A stretch of DNA of 13,381 nucleotides from contig DMMW01000061.1 in NCBI GenBank assembly GCA_003452965.1, positions 23,677-37,057 on the forward strand. Reading direction: 5' to 3'. The position numbers were made by a program, and so were the translations under genes. Below, one piece after another: positions 1 to 6,746 of the stretch (the stretch's first letter is position 1; every line of letters starts with the position of its first letter). Source of the DNA: Elusimicrobiota bacterium (GTDB lineage: Bacteria; Elusimicrobiota; UBA8919). The notes beneath the pieces are model-generated. The model had not been told where the DNA came from and did no database searches. It saw nothing but the letters and a program-made list of their open reading frames with translations.

Positions 1-501
1 GGAAAAGGTTTGGATATACTTCTCAATTTATGGAAAAGAATCCCTGAAGATATTATCCTTTTAATCATAGGCATCGGCTCTTTATCAAATGAATTGGAAA
101 AATCTTATAAATACAAAAATGTGCATTTTCTCGGTTTTAAGAATAACATAAATAACTATTTACAGGCATCTGATATATTCATACTTCCGTCTTTTGGGGA
201 GGGACTTTCCAACTCTATTCTTGAAGCAATGTCCTGCGGTCTTTTGGTAATAGCAAATAGAATAACGGCAAATGAGGAAATTATATTAGACAGAGAAAAT
301 GGCATTATAGTGGATTTTGGAACTATAATAGATTTTTCAATATTAGTTAAGCAGATTTTTCTAAACAAAGATCTGATAAACAAATTAACACATGCTGCCC
401 GCAAAACAATAGAATTAAAGTTTTCTATGGGCAAAATTACAAACCAATACATACATCTCTATAAAACCATCCTTTTTAGTAAACTATTGGAAACATCATA
501 A
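1..501 (+). CDS. Glycosyltransferase family 4-type, C-terminal part (5' end outside window)
   Basis: This reading frame is open from base 1, so the gene begins upstream and only its last 166 codons are visible; a TTG at position 10 is internal, not a start. The visible part matches the C-terminal GT-B domain of GT4 glycosyltransferases, which bind the nucleotide-sugar donor. It opens with GKGLDILLNLW, then shows a strand ending LLIIGIGS (the usual G-x-G turn), VHFLGF, and the hallmark donor-binding stretch DIFILPSFGEGLSNSILEA, which carries the E-x7-E pair, followed by MSCG and a NGIIVD strand. Such enzymes add one sugar to a lipid-linked or growing glycan at the cytoplasmic membrane face. 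Donor and acceptor cannot be read from the sequence. A strong promoter follows 8 nt after the stop, so the gene probably ends the preceding transcription unit, although I see no terminator. Confidence 0.88.
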   Translation, partial: GKGLDILLNLWKRIPEDIILLIIGIGSLSNELEKSYKYKNVHFLGFKNNINNYLQASDIFILPSFGEGLSNSILEAMSCGLLVIANRITANEEIILDRENGIIVDFGTIIDFSILVKQIFLNKDLINKLTHAARKTIELKFSMGKITNQYIHLYKTILFSKLLETS

Positions 502-508
502 ATTTACC

Positions 509-537
509 TTGACAAAATAAATTATATTCTTTATAAT
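509..537 (+). promoter_or_regulatory. Consensus sigma70-type promoter of the regulator-flippase-radical SAM unit
   Basis: TTGACA at 509-514 and TATAAT at 532-537 are both perfect matches to the sigma70 consensus, with the optimal 17-nt spacer. The predicted transcription start is about 543-545, so the message would begin just before the palindrome at 548-567. The site lies in the short gap between the glycosyltransferase stop and the regulator start. A promoter this close to consensus is expected to be strong unless a bound protein holds it down. Confidence 0.85.
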
Positions 538-547
538 ATATATAGAA

Positions 548-567
548 CGTTTAATACGTATTAAACG
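548..567. promoter_or_regulatory. Perfect 20-bp palindrome, probable autoregulatory operator
   Basis: CGTTTAATACGTATTAAACG equals its own reverse complement over all 20 bases with no spacer. It sits immediately downstream of the predicted transcription start and ends 2 nt before the ATG of the winged-helix regulator. That position is typical of an operator bound by a dimeric MarR/GbsR-type repressor controlling its own transcription. Binding here would block promoter clearance and the whole downstream unit. Binding by the neighbouring regulator is inferred from position, not shown. Confidence 0.75.
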
Positions 568-569
568 AT

Positions 570-1088
570 ATGAATACAGAAAATATTAATATCAATTTTA
601 TAAGAATCGTAGGCGAGCTTGGCGCGAGTTTGGGACTAAACAGAAGCGTCGGTCAAATATACGGACTTCTATATATGAGTGACAAACCTTTATCATTAGA
701 CGATTTAGTATCTAAATTGAAAATGAGCAAAGGCAGCGTCAGTTTGAATATACGTGAATTAGAAAGGTGGGAAGCGGTTAAAAAAATATGGGTCAGCGGT
801 TCACGGAAAGATTTTTATGAAGTAAATCCTGATTTTATCAATATTATATATAAAAGAACAAAACTCAGAATGGAAAAAATATTAAGTAATTTTAACTCCG
901 CCATATCGGATTTTGAAAAGAATAACTCGCTCAATAAAATTCAAAAAGAAAGGTTATTGCAGATTAAAAATATCCAAAATGTTTTCCAAAGTATTTCAGG
1001 TAACGTACCTGAAGATATCTCTATAAATTCCATGACAAAACTGTCTTCAGCTCTATCTGTTTTGAAATCTATTTTCCCAAAAAAATAG
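570..1088 (+). CDS. GbsR/MarR-like winged-helix transcriptional regulator
   Basis: A 172-residue cytoplasmic DNA-binding protein. The N-terminal half reads as a winged helix of the GbsR (MarR-related) type: LGASLGLNRSVGQIYGLLY, then SLDDLVSKLKMSKGSVSLN, whose KGSVS helix is the likely recognition helix, then RELERWEAVKKIW and GSRKDFYEV forming the wing. The C-terminal half is rich in helix-forming, charged residues and is probably the dimerisation region. The ATG at 570 is the only reasonable start: an in-frame TAA lies at 552-554 and no other start codon is near. No Shine-Dalgarno sequence precedes it, because the palindrome at 548-567 fills the leader. Regulators of this type often head polysaccharide clusters. 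Here it is the first gene of a unit with the flippase 10 nt downstream and is probably autoregulated. The inducer is unknown. Confidence 0.85.
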   Translation: MNTENININFIRIVGELGASLGLNRSVGQIYGLLYMSDKPLSLDDLVSKLKMSKGSVSLNIRELERWEAVKKIWVSGSRKDFYEVNPDFINIIYKRTKLRMEKILSNFNSAISDFEKNNSLNKIQKERLLQIKNIQNVFQSISGNVPEDISINSMTKLSSALSVLKSIFPKK

Positions 1089-1098
1089 GAGAAAAACC

Positions 1099-2658
1099 TT
1101 GAGCACGAATACTAAGATTGCTAAAGCATATATAATTCTTATTGCCGCAAGCATTTTCGGCAACATTTTGTCTATGGGCAAAGAAATGCTTTCTGCTAAG
1201 TATTTTGGAATTACGAAAGCAATGGATGCTTATTATGTGGCACTTACTATTCCAAACTTTATCTATGCTATCATAACATCCATTTTTGTTTTTTTTATAC
1301 CTATATTTATCAAGCACAGGACACATGATAAAGAAGAGGCAAATAAAATCGCAAGCATCGTGGTCAATTACTTGTTTATATTCCTTGTTCTATCTGCAAT
1401 AGTCATATTCGTTTTTGCTAACGAAATGCTAAGATACGGCTTCAGAGGATTGGATACTGAAACATATATTCTATCAGTTAAAATTCTGAGAATAATATGT
1501 TTCACAGTTATTTTTTCAGGACTAATCAGTATGTTATCAAGCATACTCAACGCATACGAACACTTCACATGGCCCGCATTTTCTCAAACCTTTATTACTA
1601 TCAGTGTCATTATTTTAATTTTATTCTTTACAAAAAAATGGGGGGTTTTTGTATTTGTATGGGGGTTATTAATAGGCTTGTTAATACAATTCGCATTTTT
1701 GGCACCAATATCGAAAAAAAAAGGATACAAGCATTATTTATCGTTTAATTGGAGACATCCTGCTATAAAAGAAATCCTGCAATTATCTTTTATTTTCTAT
1801 ATGCTCAGTATTTTAGGTTCTTTGAATCCTTTTATCAACAGAACAATGGCATCATGGCTTCCAAGCGGAAGCATTGCTGCATTAAGCTATGCCGATAAAT
1901 TAGTGCAAGTGCCTTTGATGATATTTTCAGGTACAATTGCTACCGCAATATATCCTTTCCTTTCTACTCAAATAGCGGAAAACAAAATTGAAGATATGAA
2001 AGATTCGCTAGCAACCGGTATTAAAATGACCGGCTTCATTTTTATTCCTATGGCAGTGATAATGATTATTCTTGCAAGACCTACAATAAAACTTCTTTTT
2101 CAGAGAGGTATTTTTGACGCTCAGGCAACTGACCTTACATCCGTAATATATATTTGTTATACATTCCAATTGTTTACAAATTATGCTGCGGTCATAATAA
2201 ACAGGATTTTTTTAATTTATAAAGATATGATGGTATTGTTTAAAATTGTCTTATTAAATATATTATTAACAATTATTCTGAACTTTATTTTTATGAAAAT
2301 AATCAACCCTCCGGCTGCCGGAATAGCATTGTCTGCATCAGTTACATCTCTTTTTATAACTATTTTTCTTTTTAAATTATTAAAAAAGCGGATTAATAAT
2401 ATTCACGGTATTTCAATTATTAAATCATTGATTAAGACAACCTTTTTTGCGTTAATATCAGGACTAATGACATTTATTGCCTTTCAAGGATTAAGCATTC
2501 TGTTTCCTACGCCGTCATTCTTAAATCATTTTATCCAATTAGCCGGTGCATCAATTATTGGATTAACTGTTTTTGCTGTTATATCATATTTAATGAAATT
2601 CAAAGAAGCCGAAAAAATTTTTTATTTAATTAAAAACAAATTTGGAACAGCATTTTAA
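1099..2658 (+). CDS. murJ: MurJ/MviN-family (MOP superfamily) lipid-linked glycan flippase, divergent
   Basis: A 519-residue polytopic membrane protein with about 13-14 hydrophobic segments, close to the usual MurJ length. N-terminal landmarks are FGNILSMGKEMLSAKYFG (residues 20-37), then the family signature MDAYYVALTIPN. Around residues 254-288, LPSGSIAALSYADKL and a following P-rich helix match the central MurJ core. The family flips undecaprenyl-linked precursors across the inner membrane. The start is a TTG at 1099, supported by a good AGGAGA Shine-Dalgarno at 1087-1092 that overlaps the regulator's stop codon. By eye against E. coli MurJ, Asp39 is kept (D43) but Arg18, Arg24, Arg52 and Arg270 align with Asn22, Lys28, Tyr56 and Lys267. 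In this setting a dedicated role in exporting the cluster's own lipid-linked oligosaccharide, rather than lipid II, is a reasonable inference. Confidence 0.85.
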   Translation: MSTNTKIAKAYIILIAASIFGNILSMGKEMLSAKYFGITKAMDAYYVALTIPNFIYAIITSIFVFFIPIFIKHRTHDKEEANKIASIVVNYLFIFLVLSAIVIFVFANEMLRYGFRGLDTETYILSVKILRIICFTVIFSGLISMLSSILNAYEHFTWPAFSQTFITISVIILILFFTKKWGVFVFVWGLLIGLLIQFAFLAPISKKKGYKHYLSFNWRHPAIKEILQLSFIFYMLSILGSLNPFINRTMASWLPSGSIAALSYADKLVQVPLMIFSGTIATAIYPFLSTQIAENKIEDMKDSLATGIKMTGFIFIPMAVIMIILARPTIKLLFQRGIFDAQATDLTSVIYICYTFQLFTNYAAVIINRIFLIYKDMMVLFKIVLLNILLTIILNFIFMKIINPPAAGIALSASVTSLFITIFLFKLLKKRINNIHGISIIKSLIKTTFFALISGLMTFIAFQGLSILFPTPSFLNHFIQLAGASIIGLTVFAVISYLMKFKEAEKIFYLIKNKFGTAF

Positions 2659-2663
2659 CTTAT

Positions 2664-4244
2664 ATGAACAATAAACCTAAAGTATTATTAGTTTATCCGG
2701 GCAACAAACTGAGGGGATTTGCATTCCCGATGGGCATACTGTATATTGCAAAATCATTGCTTAATATTAATATTGACGTATCTATTATTCATCTTGGAAT
2801 TGATAGTATTAAAGATATAAAATTTGAAAATTACCTTTTTGTCGGTATCAGCATGCTGACCGGCAAAACAATATCCGAAGGATTATATGTCGCTAAATTG
2901 ATAAAAAATTATAATAAAAAAATACCTGTTGTTTTGGGCGGCGTACACCCTTCATTGCTACCCGAAGAATCTCTTAAAAATGAATTGGTTGATATAGTCG
3001 TAATCGGAGAAGGGGATGAAACAGTTAAAGAACTCGCTGATGGTCTATTAAATAATCAGGACTTATCCAAAATCAAAGGAATCGCATATAAAGACAATAA
3101 CGGTAAAATAGTGATAAATGCCGCTCGGGATTTGATTGATATGAATAAACTGGATTTTGATTTGCCCTATTATTTATTGGGCAAAAACATTTCATTATCA
3201 TACGAACTTCCGCTGCATACTTCCAGAGGCTGTCCGTACAGATGCGGATTTTGTTATAGCACCGCATTCCATAAAAGAAAATACCGTTTTAAAGACGCTG
3301 AAAGAGTTGTAGATGAAATTGAATTTCTTTATAATAAATATAACATAAGAAGCTTTGATATAGCTTACGAGGATGAGCTGTTTATAGATCCCGTCAGGGT
3401 TTATAACATTTTTAGTTCTGTTTTAAAAAAAAATCTGAAAATCCGATGGAGCGCATTTTGCAGATTTAACACGTTTGATAATGCCGTCAATAAAATAGGT
3501 GCTGATTTTGTAGATGTTATAAGCAAATCGGGATGTGAATATTTGAGTTTTGGAGCAGAATCTGGTTCTCAGAGGTTGCTGGATGAAATAATTAAAAAAG
3601 ATATTAAAATTGACCAAATATATAGGACTATTGATTGGCTTAAAAACTATAAAATACCACATAGGGTAACTTTTGTGTTCGGTTTTCCAACAGAAACAAA
3701 GAATGATTTGAATTCAACATTTGAAGTTATTGATAAAATATCGTATAATAATAATTTGATTATTATAGGTTTATTTATGTTGAGACCTTTTCCTGGGACT
3801 TCATTATTTGATTTTATAAAGAAAAATTACGTTTACAATCCACCTTCTTCTCTGGAAGAATGGGGAAATTACAAAATGCTATTCGCTTCGTACAAGGAAG
3901 TTGTATGGCACCCTCAAAAATATTCAAAAATGTGTTATAATATAACCTTATTGTCCAATCATATCTTTCACCAAGATTTCAAATCCTATAAGGATTATAA
4001 AAAATTCATATACAGTTCAAACTCAACCGGTGTATATCCAATTGGATATACGGGTTATTTAATAAATAAAATTCAAAGATACCGTTATAAAAAAAGGTTT
4101 TTTAATTTTATGTTGGAAACCGTGCTGTTCGGTAAACTGATTGCGATTAAATCTTCCGTTAAAGGATTTATTGTTAATTGCATACTCAGAAAGTATCTGT
4201 CTCAAAAAACGTACCAAAAATTAAAAAACTGGTATGGAAAATGA
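2664..4244 (+). CDS. B12-binding-domain radical SAM protein (first of two)
   Basis: A 526-residue protein. Residues 5-130 form a cobalamin-binding-like Rossmann domain: KVLLVYPGNK at the N terminus, GISMLTG, VVLGGVHPSLLPEESL (89-104), then IVVIGEGDETV. The radical SAM domain follows, with the [4Fe-4S] motif C190-x3-C194-x2-C197 in TSRGCPYRCGFCYS, then DIAYEDELF, LSFGAESGSQRLL and VTFVFGFPTETKNDL, all typical of the BchE-like class. The C-terminal 130 residues are basic and of unknown fold. Members of this class methylate or rearrange unactivated carbons using SAM and often cobalamin; the substrate cannot be predicted. The ATG lies 5 nt after the flippase stop with only a weak, distant GGAA upstream, so translation is probably coupled. 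It likely shares the transcript starting near 544. Confidence 0.88.
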   Translation: MNNKPKVLLVYPGNKLRGFAFPMGILYIAKSLLNINIDVSIIHLGIDSIKDIKFENYLFVGISMLTGKTISEGLYVAKLIKNYNKKIPVVLGGVHPSLLPEESLKNELVDIVVIGEGDETVKELADGLLNNQDLSKIKGIAYKDNNGKIVINAARDLIDMNKLDFDLPYYLLGKNISLSYELPLHTSRGCPYRCGFCYSTAFHKRKYRFKDAERVVDEIEFLYNKYNIRSFDIAYEDELFIDPVRVYNIFSSVLKKNLKIRWSAFCRFNTFDNAVNKIGADFVDVISKSGCEYLSFGAESGSQRLLDEIIKKDIKIDQIYRTIDWLKNYKIPHRVTFVFGFPTETKNDLNSTFEVIDKISYNNNLIIIGLFMLRPFPGTSLFDFIKKNYVYNPPSSLEEWGNYKMLFASYKEVVWHPQKYSKMCYNITLLSNHIFHQDFKSYKDYKKFIYSSNSTGVYPIGYTGYLINKIQRYRYKKRFFNFMLETVLFGKLIAIKSSVKGFIVNCILRKYLSQKTYQKLKNWYGK

Positions 4245-4256
4245 ATATGAAGCTCC

Positions 4257-4276
4257 ATCCCGATAACAATCGGGAT
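4257..4276 (+). repeat. Short hairpin, 8-bp stem with AACA loop
   Basis: ATCCCGAT (4257-4264) and ATCGGGAT (4269-4276) are exact reverse complements around the loop AACA. The hairpin lies 12 nt after the radical SAM stop. The following bases (TATATAGTTT) are not a clean T-run, so I do not call it a rho-independent terminator, though it could stabilise the 3' end of the upstream message. Confidence 0.6.
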
Positions 4277-4293
4277 TATATAGTTTACCTTAA

Positions 4294-4349
4294 GATTCTA
4301 GGAGCGGAATCCTGCCCGTCCCGACTTTTTGTGGGACTGGCTGCAGGAT
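4294..4349 (+). repeat. Nested inverted repeats upstream of the GHMP kinase (REP-like structured element)
   Basis: An outer stem pairs ATCCTGC (4309-4315) with GCAGGAT (4343-4349). An inner stem pairs GTCCC (4318-4322) with GGGAC (4333-4337) around a T-rich loop. A competing small stem pairs GATTC (4294-4298) with GAATC (4307-4311). The stretch is visibly richer in G and C than its surroundings and carries GGAG at 4301-4304, just 5' of the hairpin. Its right arm contains an ATG at 4348 that is in frame with the kinase, but the better kinase start is downstream at 4372. It could be a REP-like dispersed element, a regulatory leader structure, or a processing site; only one copy is visible here. 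Confidence 0.5.
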
Positions 4350-4371
4350 GAAAAAGGATTGGGGAAATATT

Positions 4372-5388
4372 ATGATAATTACCAGAACACCTCATCGAAT
4401 ATCTTTTTTTGGCGGCGGTACGGATTACCCAACTTGGTATTTAAGGCATAACGGCAAAGTTCTTGGAGCAGCAATAGACAAATACTGTTATTTGATAGTG
4501 CGCGAATTGCCGCCTTTTTTTGAGCATAAGCATCGGATTGTATATTCCCAGATGGAAAACGCAAAAAGTATAAACGAAATAAAACATCCGTCGGTAAGGG
4601 AAATTTTGAATTATTTTAATTATAAAAAAGGAATATCCATCCATCATGACGGTGATATCCCTGCAAGGTCCGGCATGGGTTCAAGTTCCACATTTACGGT
4701 GGGATTGTTAAAAGCAATGTTTGCACTCCAAGGACAAATTATTTCAAAAAACGAGCTTTTCAAACTTGCCATTCACATAGAACAAAACGTTATAAAAGAA
4801 AATGTGGGATCACAGGACCAGGTTTTTGCAGCTCAAGGCGGATTCAATAAAATTGACTTTTTAAATAATGGTGAAATTGTCGTTACTCCAGTGCTTATGA
4901 CAAAAGAAAATGTATCTGTATTTGAAAAAAAATTTATGCTTTTCTTTACAGGTCTGTCCCGCATAGCGTCGGAAATAGCTATAGAACAAATAAAGAATAC
5001 TACCAAAAAAGAGAAAGAACTGCATAAAATGGGTAAACTGGTTGATGAAGCGTACAAAATTATAACATCTAAAACACCCAAATTTAAATTGTTCGGAAAG
5101 TTACTGGATGAGACATGGAAACTGAAACGGACTTTATCCACAAAAATAAGCAATAGTTTTATCGACGATATTTATAATACTGCGATGCGAAACGGCGCTA
5201 TTGGCGGAAAATTATTAGGTGCAGGCGGCGGCGGTTTCATGCTTTTCTATGTTGAACCTGAAAATAGAATGAAAGTAAAAAAATCTTTGAAAGGTTTATT
5301 GAATATACCGTTTGAATTTGATTTTTCTGGTTCTGAAATAATTTTTTATAGACCGTATTCGGAAAATACGTTGGGAAACCTGCGATAG
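4372..5388 (+). CDS. hddA: GHMP-family sugar kinase, probably D-glycero-D-manno-heptose 7-phosphate kinase (HddA-like)
   Basis: A 338-residue cytoplasmic kinase of the GHMP superfamily. It shows all three family motifs: the N-terminal RISFFGGGTDYP, the ATP-binding loop PARSGMGSSS (residues 97-106), and the C-terminal KLLGAGGGGFMLF (glycine run 283-288). SQDQVFAAQGG is typical of the HddA branch, which phosphorylates C-1 of D-glycero-D-manno-heptose 7-phosphate on the way to a GDP- or ADP-heptose. I chose the ATG at 4372 because it begins with the family-typical MIITRTP and has GGGGAA 6 nt upstream; an in-frame ATG at 4348 would add eight residues but sits inside a hairpin arm. Partners gmhA, gmhB and hddC are not visible in this window. 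A different sugar 1-kinase of the same branch is possible. Confidence 0.78.
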   Translation: MIITRTPHRISFFGGGTDYPTWYLRHNGKVLGAAIDKYCYLIVRELPPFFEHKHRIVYSQMENAKSINEIKHPSVREILNYFNYKKGISIHHDGDIPARSGMGSSSTFTVGLLKAMFALQGQIISKNELFKLAIHIEQNVIKENVGSQDQVFAAQGGFNKIDFLNNGEIVVTPVLMTKENVSVFEKKFMLFFTGLSRIASEIAIEQIKNTTKKEKELHKMGKLVDEAYKIITSKTPKFKLFGKLLDETWKLKRTLSTKISNSFIDDIYNTAMRNGAIGGKLLGAGGGGFMLFYVEPENRMKVKKSLKGLLNIPFEFDFSGSEIIFYRPYSENTLGNLR

Positions 5389-5448
5389 AAAAGAATTCTA
5401 TTATTAGCGAAATTCTGGGATTGATTAGGTAAAAAAAGGATAAAGCAT

Positions 5449-6609
5449 ATGAAATACGAATTACTTTATTCAACATTTTCAAAAGAAGAAAGACAGGCGA
5501 TGTATAAAGTTATCAAAAGCGATTCTTTTACTATGGGCAGACATGTACAGGAATTTGAAGAACAGTTTGCCAAGTATTTCGGAATGAAATATGCCGTCAT
5601 GGTCAATTCGGGTTCATCTGCCGATTTAATCGCGGTTGCATCTCTTTTTTATAGAAAGAAAAATCCGCTTAAAAGAGGGGATGAAGTAATAGTTCCCAAT
5701 ATCTCATGGGCTACCACCTATTATCCGCTCCACCAATACGGTTTAAAACTTAAATTCGTTGATATTGATTTACACACTTTGAATATTGATATAAATGAAC
5801 TTGAAAAAGCAATAACAAAAAAAACCAAAATGGTCGTTGCAGTAAGTATATTGGGCAACCCATGCCGGTTTGACCAAATAACAAAATTATGTAAAAAAAA
5901 TAATATTATCCTTTTTGAAGATAATTGCGAATCAATGGGAGCGAAATTTAACGGTAGATATACCGGTACATTCGGATTAATAAATACATTTAGCACCTTT
6001 TTTTCGCATCATATCTCAACTATGGAAGGCGGTTTGATTGTAACTAATGACAAAGAATTATATTTACTTTCTAAATCGCTTAGAACTCACGGTTGGACGA
6101 GAGGTATAGAAGACGATTGCGGTCTATATAGGAAGAGAAATGACGATTTTTTTGAAGCATACAGGTTTATATTGCCAGGCTATAACGTACGACCCGGAGA
6201 ATTAAACGGTGTATTAGGTAAAGTCCAATTAAAAAAATTGGACAAATTTCTTAAAATAAGACGAAAAAATGCAAAATATTTTAAAGGGTTATTTAAAGAT
6301 GATGCCAGATTTATTATTCAAAATGAAACCGGCGAAAGTTCATGGTTTTGTTTTACATTGATAGTGAATCCGAAATTGAATATCCCCCGCGAAATAGTAC
6401 TGAATAAATTGAAGACAGCTGGTATTGAACATAGAATAATAACCGGCGGGTGCATGCTTAGACATGATGTTATTAAATATTTTAATCATACTATTACGAA
6501 ATCTACTAATGCTGATATCGCACATTACAACGGTTTTTTTGTAGGCAATTATCCGTTTGATATACGGGATAAAATTGATTATTTATATAAAACTTTAAAA
6601 AATATATAA
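5449..6609 (+). CDS. colD: ColD-like GDP-4-keto-6-deoxy-D-mannose 3-dehydratase (PLP enzyme, DegT/AHBA fold)
   Basis: A 386-residue PLP enzyme of the DegT/DnrJ/EryC1/StrS fold. Landmarks are TMGRHVQEFEEQFA (28-41), NSGSSADL (53-60), GNPCRF, LFEDNCESMGA (PLP-pocket aspartate 158), HGWTRG, LPGYNVRPGELNG and ETGESSWF. Where aminotransferases have the PLP-binding lysine, this protein reads FFSHHISTMEGG, with His188 in that place, the same residue and number as the catalytic histidine of E. coli ColD (388 residues). ColD uses PLP and glutamate to remove the 3-hydroxyl of GDP-4-keto-6-deoxymannose. The four spaced C-terminal cysteines that hold the [2Fe-2S] cluster in RfbH/E1 enzymes are not present in that spacing, which favours ColD. 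The ATG follows AAAGGA at 5436-5440. The neighbours include Gmd-like and Fcl/ColC-like genes. The exact nucleotide sugar is inferred. Confidence 0.82.
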   Translation: MKYELLYSTFSKEERQAMYKVIKSDSFTMGRHVQEFEEQFAKYFGMKYAVMVNSGSSADLIAVASLFYRKKNPLKRGDEVIVPNISWATTYYPLHQYGLKLKFVDIDLHTLNIDINELEKAITKKTKMVVAVSILGNPCRFDQITKLCKKNNIILFEDNCESMGAKFNGRYTGTFGLINTFSTFFSHHISTMEGGLIVTNDKELYLLSKSLRTHGWTRGIEDDCGLYRKRNDDFFEAYRFILPGYNVRPGELNGVLGKVQLKKLDKFLKIRRKNAKYFKGLFKDDARFIIQNETGESSWFCFTLIVNPKLNIPREIVLNKLKTAGIEHRIITGGCMLRHDVIKYFNHTITKSTNADIAHYNGFFVGNYPFDIRDKIDYLYKTLKNI

Positions 6610-6614
6610 CCCCA

Positions 6615-6725
6615 TTAGAGATGAGTATATGTGTAAAAAGATGTTTTTAAATGCAAGATAATAAAAAGTTAAAAAAGTCATTTTACTATTCACGGAAGCA
6701 TTTTTCAAACGCTTCCTATCTCTAA
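6615..6725 (+). repeat. Inverted repeats in the intergenic region before the SDR pair
   Basis: TTAGAGAT (6615-6622) pairs exactly with ATCTCTAA (6718-6725), bracketing most of the 137-nt gap. Inside it GGAAGC (6694-6699) pairs with GCTTCC (6711-6716) around an 11-nt loop. The outer right arm ends shortly before the AAGGA ribosome-binding site at 6736-6740. This could be a leader structure or the remnant of a small inserted element. No T-run follows, so it does not look like a terminator. Confidence 0.4.
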
Positions 6726-6746
6726 CGAGGTAAAAAAGGAATTCTT

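Noticed and set aside
4257..4290. Rho-independent terminator after the first radical SAM gene
   Set aside because: The stem is good but is followed by TATATAGTTT rather than a T-run, so termination is not supported.
4348..4371. Upstream in-frame ATG extending the GHMP kinase by eight residues (MKKDWGNI)
   Set aside because: The ATG lies in the right arm of a hairpin, the extra residues are not family-like, and the downstream ATG at 4372 has a GGGG-type ribosome-binding site and the typical MIITRTP start.
5449..6609. RfbH/E1-type (CDP sugar, iron-sulfur) 3-dehydrase as the identity of the PLP enzyme
   Set aside because: The C-x57-C-x-C-x7-C spacing of the [2Fe-2S] ligands is not present, and length and motifs agree better with ColD.
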